Below are positions 56,548-64,000 of a stretch of 64,000 nucleotides of DNA, one piece after another; the stretch's first letter is position 1; each line of letters begins with the position of its first letter. Position numbers and translations under genes: made by a program. This stretch comes from Acinetobacter equi. Its GTDB lineage: Bacteria; Pseudomonadota; Gammaproteobacteria; Pseudomonadales; Moraxellaceae. The stretch lies in assembly GCF_001307195.1 (NCBI RefSeq), contig NZ_CP012808.1:2232001-2296000 (forward strand), in the 5' to 3' direction. Under the pieces are notes generated by a model. That model made no database searches and had not been told where the DNA came from. It was given only the letters and a program-made list of their open reading frames with translations.

Positions 56548-57114
56548 ATGAAATTATTTCTTATTTTGTTCGTAGGCTTAATCCTAGAAATTCTGGTCTG
56601 GATTGGTGTTGGTGATTTAGTTGGAAGCATGTGGTATGTGTTCTTCTGGTTTGTTGCGGCATTTTTTATCGGTCTAAATATGATTCGAAAATATTCAGCT
56701 GGCGTTATGCCACAGATGCAACAGATGCAGATGGGTGGTGATCCTGCTTTAACGAACAATTTACCTAAAATTATTGCAGGTTTCTTGTTGATGATTCCTG
56801 GATTAATTACCGATGTTTTAGCATTGCTTATTTTGATTCCTGGTATTCAAAACCTATTTAAAAATATGGCAATGAATATGATGATGAAACGTCAACAGGA
56901 TATGATGAATAAGATGATGGGTGGCATGATGGGGGATATGAATGGCATGGGCGGAGCTCAAGGTCAAAATCCTTTTGAAGATATGATGCGCCAAATGCAG
57001 GATATGCAAAACCAGCAAAATGGACGAGGTGACTCAACTATTATTGATGGTGAAGCAAGGGAGATTACTCCCGAAGCTAAACAGATTGAGATGAAAGATA
57101 TCAATCCTAAGTAA
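56548..57114 (+). CDS. fxsA: FxsA family membrane protein with Met-rich tail
   Basis: The 188-residue inner-membrane protein has three or four hydrophobic segments: LILFVGLILEILVWIGV, YVFFWFVAAFFIGL and IIAGFLLMIPGLITDVLAL. The last is the FxsA core, with PGLITD. FxsA in Escherichia coli relieves exclusion of phage T7 by the F plasmid. After residue 105 the tail is strikingly rich in Met, with clusters such as MNKMMGGMMGDMNGM, and would lie in the cytoplasm or membrane surface. It is single, divergent from ruvC, and has a terminator. Confidence 0.88.
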   Translation: MKLFLILFVGLILEILVWIGVGDLVGSMWYVFFWFVAAFFIGLNMIRKYSAGVMPQMQQMQMGGDPALTNNLPKIIAGFLLMIPGLITDVLALLILIPGIQNLFKNMAMNMMMKRQQDMMNKMMGGMMGDMNGMGGAQGQNPFEDMMRQMQDMQNQQNGRGDSTIIDGEAREITPEAKQIEMKDINPK

Positions 57115-57123
57115 ATGAGTGTT

Positions 57124-57152
57124 AAAAGCTGAACAATCGTTCAGCTTTTTTT
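57124..57152 (+). terminator. Terminator of fxsA
   Basis: AAAAGCTGAAC pairs perfectly with GTTCAGCTTTT around AATC, with further T residues. It lies nine bases after the stop codon. Confidence 0.92.
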
Positions 57153-57220
57153 ATAAAAAAATTACACGAATTGAAACAAGGATTTATAATCCCTCTAATT
57201 TTTTAGACATGGTCTGATTG

Positions 57221-57850
57221 ATGTCATTGCTTTTAACGATTTGTATGCTGCACTTTGTGGCTCAACTTAGCCCGGGACCAGATGTGCTACTTATTGCCAA
57301 AAGTGCGGCATCAATGACAAAACTAAATACCCTTAAAATTATTTTAGGGATTTCTGTTGGTATTGTTGTTTGGGTGATTTTAACATTATCTGGATTTACA
57401 TTACTTATTGCTGAATTCCCTTGGATTCAGTACATACTGATGTTTGTTGGTGGATTTTTTCTAGCTAAAATGGGTTGGGGGATGCTGACTTATGGTATTA
57501 AAACAGTAAAAAAAGATGTTAATTGGGACTCTAGTGAACAAATTAAAAGTCAGAATTATTTTTTAATGGGTTTATTTACAAATTTATCTAATCCCAAAAC
57601 GTTAATTTATTTTAGTAGTGTTTTTTCTTTGGCATTAGGGTCTTCTGCATCTGATCATCTTAAAACATATTTAGCAATTATTATTCCAATACAAACTTTT
57701 TTAGTTTTTGCATTATTTATGTTGGTTTTATCTTTACCTAAAATTAAACGAATTTATCGTCAATCTAGTAGTTATATTGATATTATTTCTGGTACATTAT
57801 TTTTGATTTTTGCAATTTGGTTATGGTACGACGTTTTATTAATGATTTAG
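57221..57850 (+). CDS. LysE/RhtB family amino-acid exporter
   Basis: The 209-residue protein has about six membrane helices and the family signatures HFVAQLSPGPDVLLIAKSA near the N-terminus and LFTNLSNPKTLIYF in the middle. The family exports amino acids such as lysine, threonine or homoserine; the substrate is not clear. ATG 57221 is preferred over TTG 57218. No LysR-type regulator lies nearby. The gene end overlaps, by 12 bases on the opposite strand, a small gene that starts at 58033. Confidence 0.87.
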   Translation: MSLLLTICMLHFVAQLSPGPDVLLIAKSAASMTKLNTLKIILGISVGIVVWVILTLSGFTLLIAEFPWIQYILMFVGGFFLAKMGWGMLTYGIKTVKKDVNWDSSEQIKSQNYFLMGLFTNLSNPKTLIYFSSVFSLALGSSASDHLKTYLAIIIPIQTFLVFALFMLVLSLPKIKRIYRQSSSYIDIISGTLFLIFAIWLWYDVLLMI

Positions 57851-58033
57851 CTCATCATCTAATGGTCTACTAGGTTTAATATTATCTGAAACATCAGTTT
57901 TCATGTGTTCAATTTTTTGAGTGTTTTTATAACGGTTAGGTTTGAGGGTGGTTTCAGTATTTTCTGAACCACTATAAGTATGGCTGCGGTTCGCTCTTTC
58001 TCTTAAACCACCTTTTTTAATGAGTTGAACCAT
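57839..58033 (-). CDS. Small hydrophilic hypothetical protein
   Basis: The 64-residue protein is highly charged and without hydrophobic segments: MVQLIKKGGLRERANRSH at the start, then YSGSENTETTLKPNRY, and an acidic end DDELNH. It looks disordered. ATG 58033 has AAAGG six bases upstream, a good ribosome-binding site, which is why I keep it despite its small size and the overlap with the end of the exporter gene. The family is unknown to me. It could be a conserved small genus-specific protein. Confidence 0.5.
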   Translation of the reverse strand: MVQLIKKGGLRERANRSHTYSGSENTETTLKPNRYKNTQKIEHMKTDVSDNIKPSRPLDDELNH

Positions 58034-58128
58034 TTTAAACCTTTGAGTCAATATTTAATAATGATTATAAAATGAAATAAGAAAAAGAAGAAATGAATTT
58101 AATTTTATTATTTATTTTATCACTTAAA

Positions 58129-58157
58129 AAATAAAAGCCCATATGGGGCTTTTATTT
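58129..58157 (-). terminator. Terminator of the DUF2058 gene group
   Basis: AAATAAAAGCCC pairs with GGGCTTTTATTT, with a short loop. It lies about 20 bases past the DUF2058 stop codon. Confidence 0.88.
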
Positions 58158-58178
58158 GAGTCTTTATCATAATTAGAT

Positions 58179-58718
58179 CTACCACATCAGATCATCTGGA
58201 ATGACATATGCTGCATATGGGTCTTCTTCATCTGTAGTTGCTGTATCATTGGATTGTGAATTGTTTACGAGAATAAATCCTTCCATTTTTGAATTTATAC
58301 GATCTGCAAGTGCTTTAGGTAGAATCGCATATCCATCATTTTCTTTAGCTATAACTAAGCTACCCGCAACAAGGGCATTGTAAATTTGTTGATTGATATA
58401 AATTTTCTTAATTTTATTTTCATCAATAAATTGGTATGAAATTTCGCCATCAGTATTTCTGATTTTATGCTGATTAATCATTTGGACGATAGTAGCATTC
58501 AGTTCTTTTTCTTGCAATTGTGCTTTTTTAGCTTGTTCAATTGCAAGATCTTTTGCTTGTTTTTCAAGTTTGTCTTGCTCAATCTTTGCTTTAATTTCAG
58601 CTTCTTTACTTTCACCAGTACGCTTTTCATGAACTGCCTGTTTTGAAAGCTTTTTGGCTTTTTTGTTATCGACGAGACCTGCCTTTAACAACTGAGCTTG
58701 TAATGCATTTTTAACCAT
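58179..58718 (-). CDS. DUF2058 family protein (YaiL-like)
   Basis: The protein of about 179 residues has an N-terminal region KNALQAQLLKAGLVDNKKAKK, then a long Lys/Glu/Gln-rich helix (residues 35-75). A folded C-terminal part follows with EISYQFIDENKIKKIYIN and GYAILPKALADRI. This is the DUF2058/YaiL pattern, sometimes described as a nucleoprotein or ribosome-associated protein; no activity is established. ATG 58718 is the likely start; a TTG four codons earlier is in frame. It follows the DUF1275 gene closely and may be co-transcribed. Confidence 0.85.
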   Translation of the reverse strand: MVKNALQAQLLKAGLVDNKKAKKLSKQAVHEKRTGESKEAEIKAKIEQDKLEKQAKDLAIEQAKKAQLQEKELNATIVQMINQHKIRNTDGEISYQFIDENKIKKIYINQQIYNALVAGSLVIAKENDGYAILPKALADRINSKMEGFILVNNSQSNDTATTDEEDPYAAYVIPDDLMW

Positions 58719-58732
58719 GAGAAATGACAAAC

Positions 58733-59407
58733 CTATGAATGGATTTTTTGATAACGAAGGTAAATAATCCAGTAAATTAAGCTTAAACTAATACTTAATA
58801 TTGCTGGGATGAGAAACGCATTAAATTGTAATACAGGAGCTGCTATAGCCGCAATTATGCCACCTATGAAAAAACCTGCAAGAATGAGTAAATGAAGTAA
58901 TACTCGTCGATTACTGACACTTAATCCTCTAAGTTTATAACCTAATGCTAATCCCAAATCTGTTAAAACACCTGATAAATGTGTTGTTCTTATAATGGTG
59001 CCTTTGTAGTGGCTGATCATGGCATTTTGCAAGCCCATTGCAGCACATGCCCATAAAAGTCCATAGCGAGGAAAATACGGAATAAATACCCAAGAAAGTA
59101 AAATAAATAAAGCCACTAAACTCATTGGTAGCCCATATAGGCGACCGAATTTAAAGTGGCTATTACCTAGAATGAGCCCACTATACATAGAGCCAAGAAT
59201 ATAACTTAATACAACAAGTGCTAGGTATAGGAGGACATCAGGTTTCCATTCGATGAGTGCCATTGCAAATATACTGACATTACCTGTCATATGCGAGACA
59301 GCTTGGTGTAGTACGGTAACTAAGCCAAGCACATTAATCATTCCAGCATTAATTGCAAGAAAGAAAACACCAAATTGTAACCAGTATGGCAAACTTTGAA
59401 ATGGCAT
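58733..59407 (-). CDS. DUF1275 (YoaK) family membrane protein
   Basis: The 224-residue protein has about six membrane helices with the family motifs SHMTGNVSIFAMAL near residue 38, AAMGLQNAMISH and RTTHLSGVLTDLGLALG. DUF1275 proteins are predicted transporters of unknown substrate. It lies 36 bases after sstT on the same strand and 14 bases before the DUF2058 gene, so the three may form one transcription unit ending at 58129. Confidence 0.88.
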   Translation of the reverse strand: MPFQSLPYWLQFGVFFLAINAGMINVLGLVTVLHQAVSHMTGNVSIFAMALIEWKPDVLLYLALVVLSYILGSMYSGLILGNSHFKFGRLYGLPMSLVALFILLSWVFIPYFPRYGLLWACAAMGLQNAMISHYKGTIIRTTHLSGVLTDLGLALGYKLRGLSVSNRRVLLHLLILAGFFIGGIIAAIAAPVLQFNAFLIPAILSISLSLIYWIIYLRYQKIHS

Positions 59408-59443
59408 AACTCATTAAAAATAAATTAAAAATTGTAGTCTATA

Positions 59444-60640
59444 TTACTTTAAACCACGATCTACTGCAGCAGTAAATAAGACATCAGTCGATGAGTTTAA
59501 TGCAGTTTCTGTTGAATCTTGCAGAACACTAATCACCATACCAATTGCAACGACTTGCATAGCAACATCGGTTGAAATACCAAATAAACCACAAGCAACA
59601 GGAATTAGTAATAATGAACCACCTGCAACGCCTGAAGCACCACAAGCAGAAATTGTTGCAACGACTGATAGAATAAGCATTGTTGTGAAGTCAACAGGAA
59701 TGCCTAAAGTATGTACAGCAGCTAATGATAAGACGGTGATAGTAACAGATGCGCCAGCCATATTAATTGCAGCACCTAAAGGAATTGCAACACTAGCGGT
59801 TGATTCAGGAATACCTAAGCGTTTTGCTAAGTCTAGGTTCACAGGAATATTTGCAGCAGAACTACGTGTGAAGAATGCGGTAATGCCACTTTCACGTAAA
59901 CATTGGAAAACAAGTGGATATGGGTTACTGCGAGTGACAACAGCAACCATAACTGGATTAATCACAAGTGCAACAAAAGCCATAGAGCCGAGTAATACAG
60001 CAAGTAAGTGACCATAGCTTACAAGTGTTTGCATGCCAGAATCGGCAAAAGTTACTGCAACTAAACCAAAAATACCGAAAGGGGCAAAGCTAATTACTAA
60101 ACGGATTACTTTATTTACAGCTTCTGCCGCATCAGTTAAGAATAGTTTTGTGGTTTCTGATGAATGACGGAAAGCTAAACCCAATGCAACTGACCACGCT
60201 AAAATACCAATAAAGTTTGCTTCACTAATTGCTGAAATTGGATTGGAAACAAAACTAAGCACTAAATTCTTTAAAATTTGCGCTAGGCTGTCTGGAGCTA
60301 AAAGAGTCGTATTTGCTGGTAGGTCTAGTAATAATGTACTTGGGAATATTTTACTTGCAATCACAGCACTGAGTGCAGCGAGAAACATACCTAAGCCATA
60401 CATCACCATAATAGGTTTGACGTAAGCATTATTCCCACCAATTTTAAAGTTAGCAATTGAAGAAAGTACAAGTACAAATACTAAAATTGGTGCAACAGAT
60501 TTTAAAGCTTTAATGAATAATTCACCAAGTAAGCTTAGGTATGGTGTTGCAGAAGGAAAAACAATTGCTACGAATATACCAAGAATAATTGCGATGATAA
60601 TACGTTGTACTAAACTCAGTCGCATGAAAGCAGAAAACAT
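59444..60640 (-). CDS. sstT: Serine/threonine:sodium symporter SstT
   Basis: The 398-residue transporter of the DAACS family imports serine and threonine with sodium. Family motifs are [38 protein letters not shown] and [19 protein letters not shown]. These fit SstT rather than DctA or GltP. Length equals the usual 400. The upstream 208 bases contain an inverted repeat at 60755-60775 that may be part of its control region or the end of the sulP transcript. Confidence 0.94.
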   Translation of the reverse strand: MFSAFMRLSLVQRIIIAIILGIFVAIVFPSATPYLSLLGELFIKALKSVAPILVFVLVLSSIANFKIGGNNAYVKPIMVMYGLGMFLAALSAVIASKIFPSTLLLDLPANTTLLAPDSLAQILKNLVLSFVSNPISAISEANFIGILAWSVALGLAFRHSSETTKLFLTDAAEAVNKVIRLVISFAPFGIFGLVAVTFADSGMQTLVSYGHLLAVLLGSMAFVALVINPVMVAVVTRSNPYPLVFQCLRESGITAFFTRSSAANIPVNLDLAKRLGIPESTASVAIPLGAAINMAGASVTITVLSLAAVHTLGIPVDFTTMLILSVVATISACGASGVAGGSLLLIPVACGLFGISTDVAMQVVAIGMVISVLQDSTETALNSSTDVLFTAAVDRGLK

Positions 60641-60754
60641 AATGGGAGCCTTGTCAGAAACTACGAAGACAAATAAAAATTAGTCGCTATTTTATACTAA
60701 AAGCTGGATTGCCAAAAATACTTTTAATATTAAATTTAAGTGATTATTTTTACA

Positions 60755-60775
60755 CGTAAAAAATCCATTTTTACG
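60755..60775. repeat. Inverted repeat between sulP and sstT
   Basis: CGTAAAAA pairs perfectly with TTTTTACG around five bases. A third ATCGTAAAAA word follows at about 60790. It may end the sulP transcript or bind a regulator of sstT. Confidence 0.5.
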
Positions 60776-60848
60776 ATATTTTTCTTTTAAAATGATCGTA
60801 AAAAAATAATACCAAATAACATTTGTATATGAATTAGTCAGATCATTT

Positions 60849-62573
60849 TTATTTTTCCTTTTTTGATAACTGTTGAATTGCTTGATAATGTGTCAAATAA
60901 ATAAAGCCATTCATATGATTTATCCAATTGGATTGTTTAAGCTTGTCCATTACAGGACCTTTAACCTCAGATAAATGCAATTTAATATGGAGTTTGGTTA
61001 ATTCTATATCAAATTCTTCCAACATTTCCAATGCACTTAAGTCAATAGAGCTAATACTTGAGCAGTTGATGATAACGTGTTGAAGTTCTTTCTTTTTACT
61101 TACTTCATTAATCAAGAAATCTTTTAATGTATGTGTATTTAAAAAAGTTAAACTTTCATCTATACGAATAGAAAGAATATGCGGATCAGTTTTTACTTGA
61201 TGTCTTTCAATATTTCTAAAGTGTTGAGTACCTTCAACAAGACCAATTACCGCAATATGTGGGCGACTTATGTTCCATAGAAGTAAAATGAAAGTTGAAA
61301 TAATACCAATAATTAAACCCGTAGAAATATCGATGCAAACTACACCTAAAAATGTAATCCACATGGCGATTCCATCTACTTTAGAATATTTCCATGTTTC
61401 AGAGAAAGATTTGAAATCAACTAGTTTCCAAATAGAAACCATAATAGTTGCAGCAAGTACTGCTAAAGGTAGATCTTTAAAAAAACCTGTAAAATATAGG
61501 CTAACAATGACAATAAAAAGTGAGGAAAGTACACCCGCCATTGGTGTTTTAGCGCCTGCATCAGCATTCACCACGGTGCGAGATAAACTTCCTGTGACAG
61601 GAAAAGCACTACTTAAACCTGCACTAATATTTGAAATTCCTAAAGCAATGAGTTCTTGATTACTATTTAAATGGCTACGTTGTTGCAATGCTGTAGCTTG
61701 TGCAATAGACAGTGATTCAACAAAGCTAATCATAGCAATCATTGTTGCACCAGGAAGAAGCTTAAAAACCAAATCTAAATTCCAAAAAGGCATACTTAAT
61801 GATGGGAATCCTGAAGGAATTTCTCCTACTGTTTTAATTCCAATATTTTGTAGATGGAAGTAAAAAACAGTAATAATACTTAAAACAACTAAAATTAAAG
61901 GAACTGCGCGTGAGATAAATTGATGACCCTTAAATCTGAATTTGATTTTTGGGTGTTGCATAATTTTAGGTAAATAAATTAAAAATAAAATTGCAAATAA
62001 GCCGAGAGCTAAACTTGCGAAGTGAATATAGCTAAAATATTGAATAAAGCTTTCAAGGAACTCAATAGCATTATTAGATTGAAGGGGAATATTAAAAATA
62101 AATTTTAGTTGCCCGAGTGCAATAAGTAATGCGGAGGCGATGATAAAGCTTTTGATGACAGGATGACTGATGAGCTGAATGAGAAAGCCAAAACGAAATA
62201 ACCCTAAAAGTAATGAAATAATTCCAACCATCAAAGCAAGTAAACAAGCCGCTTGTATATAAACAGGCGAGCCTAGTTCAAATAAAGGACTAAGTGTTGC
62301 AAAAGTCATCATAGAAATAATGGCAACAGGTCCTATAGATAAAGTTGGGCTTCCGCCAAAAATGGCGTAAAGAATCATGGGAATGACGCTAGCATATAGC
62401 CCCATAACTGGAGGTAATCCAGCCAACATTGCATATGCCATTGCTTGGGGTACAAGCATGGCAATAACAATCAAAGAGGAGAGTAAATCTGCTTTAAATA
62501 TATGTTGATTATAATTTTTAAGCCAAATTAAAGCAGGAAACACCTGTTCAGCACGAGATAAGCGTTCTGACAT
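60849..62573 (-). CDS. SulP family anion transporter with STAS domain
   Basis: The 574-residue protein has a SulP membrane domain of 10-14 helices and a C-terminal STAS domain. The start ADLLSSLIVIAMLVPQAMAYAML and VMGLYASVIPMILYAIFGGSP are typical, with SIGPVAIISMMTF next. The STAS domain carries INCSSISSIDLSALEML. SulP proteins carry sulfate, bicarbonate or dicarboxylates; I cannot choose among them from motifs. An ArsR-family repressor of the persulfide-sensor type lies just upstream on the same strand, which favours a sulfur link (inference). Confidence 0.92.
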   Translation of the reverse strand: MSERLSRAEQVFPALIWLKNYNQHIFKADLLSSLIVIAMLVPQAMAYAMLAGLPPVMGLYASVIPMILYAIFGGSPTLSIGPVAIISMMTFATLSPLFELGSPVYIQAACLLALMVGIISLLLGLFRFGFLIQLISHPVIKSFIIASALLIALGQLKFIFNIPLQSNNAIEFLESFIQYFSYIHFASLALGLFAILFLIYLPKIMQHPKIKFRFKGHQFISRAVPLILVVLSIITVFYFHLQNIGIKTVGEIPSGFPSLSMPFWNLDLVFKLLPGATMIAMISFVESLSIAQATALQQRSHLNSNQELIALGISNISAGLSSAFPVTGSLSRTVVNADAGAKTPMAGVLSSLFIVIVSLYFTGFFKDLPLAVLAATIMVSIWKLVDFKSFSETWKYSKVDGIAMWITFLGVVCIDISTGLIIGIISTFILLLWNISRPHIAVIGLVEGTQHFRNIERHQVKTDPHILSIRIDESLTFLNTHTLKDFLINEVSKKKELQHVIINCSSISSIDLSALEMLEEFDIELTKLHIKLHLSEVKGPVMDKLKQSNWINHMNGFIYLTHYQAIQQLSKKEK

Positions 62574-62609
62574 ATACTATTCTAAATCATAAATTCTTAT
62601 ATATTATGC

Positions 62610-62643
62610 ATAAAAAAAGCTAAGAAATCTTCTCTATTTCTTA
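62610..62643 (-). terminator. Weak terminator or operator between the ArsR gene and sulP
   Basis: TAAGAAAT at 62621-62628 pairs with ATTTCTTA at 62636-62643. On the minus strand a run of seven T follows after AGC. The stem is AT-rich and therefore weak. It could end the regulator transcript or serve as a dyad operator for sulP. Confidence 0.45.
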
Positions 62644-62700
62644 ACCTTTTATTTTTAATTAAATAAACTTTTGGTTTAGTTGCGATATTTAATAGTTTAT

Positions 62701-63009
62701 CTAGTTATTACAGTATAAATCATGCAATGTTTGCAGTATTTGAAGCACGCTTTTATCCTTAATACTGTAAAATATTTGTTTCCCATCACGACGAGTTGAA
62801 ACAACATCACTTTTTCTTAACATCATTAATTGTTGCGATAAAGTTGGTTGATTTATTTTTGTAAGTTGTTCAATTTCAGCAACATTTAATTCTTGTTTTG
62901 AAAGAAAACACAGAATGATCAGTCTGTCGGTATTAGCTAGGGACTTTAAAATTCCAACAACTTTTTCAGCTGAATTTTGTACAGATGAAATTTTAAAATC
63001 TTCATTCAT
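62701..63009 (-). CDS. ArsR family repressor, BigR/YgaV-like two-cysteine persulfide sensor
   Basis: The 102-residue winged-helix repressor has its recognition helix in INQPTLSQQLMMLRKSDVV and the wing in RRDGKQIFYSI. It lacks the metal-site pattern ELCVCDL of arsenic sensors. It has two cysteines, Cys34 in LIILCFLSK and Cys100 in LHDLYCNN, spaced 66 residues apart, exactly as in BigR (Cys42/Cys108) and SqrR (Cys41/Cys107). In those proteins persulfides form a tetrasulfide link and release DNA. It would repress the SulP gene downstream, or its own gene. The sensing role is inferred from cysteine spacing and family resemblance. Confidence 0.85.
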   Translation of the reverse strand: MNEDFKISSVQNSAEKVVGILKSLANTDRLIILCFLSKQELNVAEIEQLTKINQPTLSQQLMMLRKSDVVSTRRDGKQIFYSIKDKSVLQILQTLHDLYCNN

Positions 63010-63069
63010 TTTTTTAACGCCTAGTAAAAAGTGTAAGTATTATAATAACCTATGCAAACTAGTAAAGGG

Positions 63070-63099
63070 AGAAAACCCATTAATTTTAATGGGTTTTCT
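63070..63099 (-). terminator. Terminator of plsB
   Basis: AGAAAACCCATTAA pairs perfectly with TTAATGGGTTTTCT around a tiny loop; the T run of the minus strand lies within the stem. It lies between plsB and the ArsR gene. Confidence 0.8.
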
Positions 63100-63151
63100 T
63101 GAAAACAAATATTAGTAAAACTTATGTATTTTTATATATTTATATGATTTA

Positions 63152-64000
63152 TTAGATTTTTTTATTTTCAGTGTGCTTTAATTGCAGTAATTCTCGATCA
63201 GTGAAGAAAGTAGAATTATCAATCAAGTTTTGAATTATTGTGTTGTACCAGTTGAAGGAGACATTGAAAATTTGATTAAAATTATTTGATTTAGTGATGA
63301 TATTTTGTGTGATTTTTATCATACCAATAGCTTGGAGTGTTGTTGTGCAGCTTTTAATGGTTGCACTGTCAAAATAATAACCTGTATTTAGTGCTTGATG
63401 ACCTGCTAGGCGCTTTAGTGTTGCTTTAGACATTTTTTCTAATGTTTTTGTATCAAGTTCAATTTTTTCAGAATAGAGATCTATGAGTTTTTGAATAAGA
63501 ATAAAATTGTTCATACTTAAGGACGATAGAGATGCTAAAAGCTCGAATGTTACCTGATTTTGATTTGATTTAATTTGAATATCATCCATAGAAATCCAAG
63601 ATTTAGACTTAAATTCATTTAGGATGAGATCTAGCTGTTCTGTTAATTCATGATCATGCCATTTCAGGAAAAACTCTTCTTTAATGAATGGATAAACTTT
63701 TTCAATAATATGAAGCAGATTTTGCTTAGAAATTTGTTGTACAGATTGAATGATTGATGCAATTGTTGATGCTAAGATAAAGCAATGTAAAATATTATTA
63801 CTAAAATAGCTTAATAAGATTTTTTGACTTTCTGAGACACGAATATAATGGATAGAATTTTCTGTAATATTTTCTACTTGTTTTAATTTTTGAGCATATT
63901 CAATAATTTCAAGACTAGATAATGGTGAAATGATCATTCGCTCATCATATTTCAAATCGATAAGTAGTGCTCTAAAGGCATCAATTTGAGTAATTAAATC
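63152..64000 (-). CDS. plsB: Glycerol-3-phosphate acyltransferase PlsB, C-terminal part
   Basis: This is a partial gene: the frame is open to the right window edge, so the 282 visible codons are the C-terminal part of a longer protein. The segment KILLSYFSNNILHCFILAS corresponds to the YYRNNxxH-type motif of PlsB. It is followed by the helical C-terminal region (FLKWHDHELTEQLDLILNE, LAGHQALNTGYYFDS) that I recognise from PlsB proteins of about 800 residues. PlsB adds the first acyl chain to glycerol-3-phosphate at the inner membrane. The catalytic HX4D part lies outside the window, so the assignment rests on the tail only. TTG 63955 is not a real start. Confidence 0.75.
   Translation of the reverse strand, partial: DLITQIDAFRALLIDLKYDERMIISPLSSLEIIEYAQKLKQVENITENSIHYIRVSESQKILLSYFSNNILHCFILASTIASIIQSVQQISKQNLLHIIEKVYPFIKEEFFLKWHDHELTEQLDLILNEFKSKSWISMDDIQIKSNQNQVTFELLASLSSLSMNNFILIQKLIDLYSEKIELDTKTLEKMSKATLKRLAGHQALNTGYYFDSATIKSCTTTLQAIGMIKITQNIITKSNNFNQIFNVSFNWYNTIIQNLIDNSTFFTDRELLQLKHTENKKI

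Noticed and set aside
63152..63955. Complete 267-residue gene starting at TTG 63955
   Set aside because: The frame is open through to the window edge and the sequence matches the interior of PlsB, so this is a partial gene.

Overview
This window looks like a chromosomal segment of a low-G+C gammaproteobacterium of the Moraxellaceae, most likely an Acinetobacter species. The reasons are the A+T-rich codon use, an Hfq with a very long glycine-rich tail, type II secretion pseudopilin genes standing apart from the rest of their system, and the local orders lptD-surA opposite amgK-murU and holB-pilZ-tatD-tetR. The species is inferred, not proven. Most of the window is core housekeeping DNA. I found no prophage, no CRISPR array and no intact insertion sequence.

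Region 1 (1-6100) is the most accessory part. It holds the end of a formylglycine-generating-enzyme-like gene, an AT-rich outer-membrane porin, a glutamine amidotransferase, a cold-shock gene with a long leader followed by a small unknown gene, and a YbdG-type mechanosensitive channel. Two gene-poor stretches carry decayed sequence: a possible insertion-sequence relic near 2737-2976 and a broken reading frame at 5419-5819.

Region 2 (6100-14150) carries dusB, a nitronate monooxygenase, a lipoprotein, a TsuA-like sulfur importer, dctA, small DUF1653 and KTSC proteins, an O-methyltransferase and ahpC. Region 3 (14470-30500) carries hrpA with an in-frame palindromic insert, a FabH-like synthase, cysS, tRNA-Gly(GCC), mqo, two pseudouridine synthases, a lone RelB/DinJ-type antitoxin, and the run tsaE-mutL-miaA-hfq.

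Region 4 (30590-43470) is an envelope and chromosome-maintenance block. surA and lptD lie divergent from amgK-murU (peptidoglycan recycling). They are followed by rsmG-parA-parB and then by msbA-lpxK-kdsB-holB (lipid A/LPS transport and synthesis, plus the clamp-loader delta-prime subunit). Region 5 (43600-48800) has pilZ, tatD, a TetR regulator, the pseudopilin operon gspHIJK and a QueD-like enzyme.

Region 6 (48800-64000) has ung, an enoyl-CoA hydratase-family gene, tadA, then cmk-rpsA-ihfB-lapA, pyrF, ruvC, fxsA, exporters, sstT, a SulP transporter preceded by a BigR/YgaV-like two-cysteine ArsR repressor, and the 3-prime part of plsB at the window edge. Nearly all convergent gene pairs share a strong hairpin terminator. 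I found no clearly new multi-gene system. The best leads are the repeat inserted in hrpA, the persulfide-sensor-like regulator beside SulP, the inverted repeat framing the tRNA promoter, the antitoxin without a toxin, and the decayed loci in region 1.
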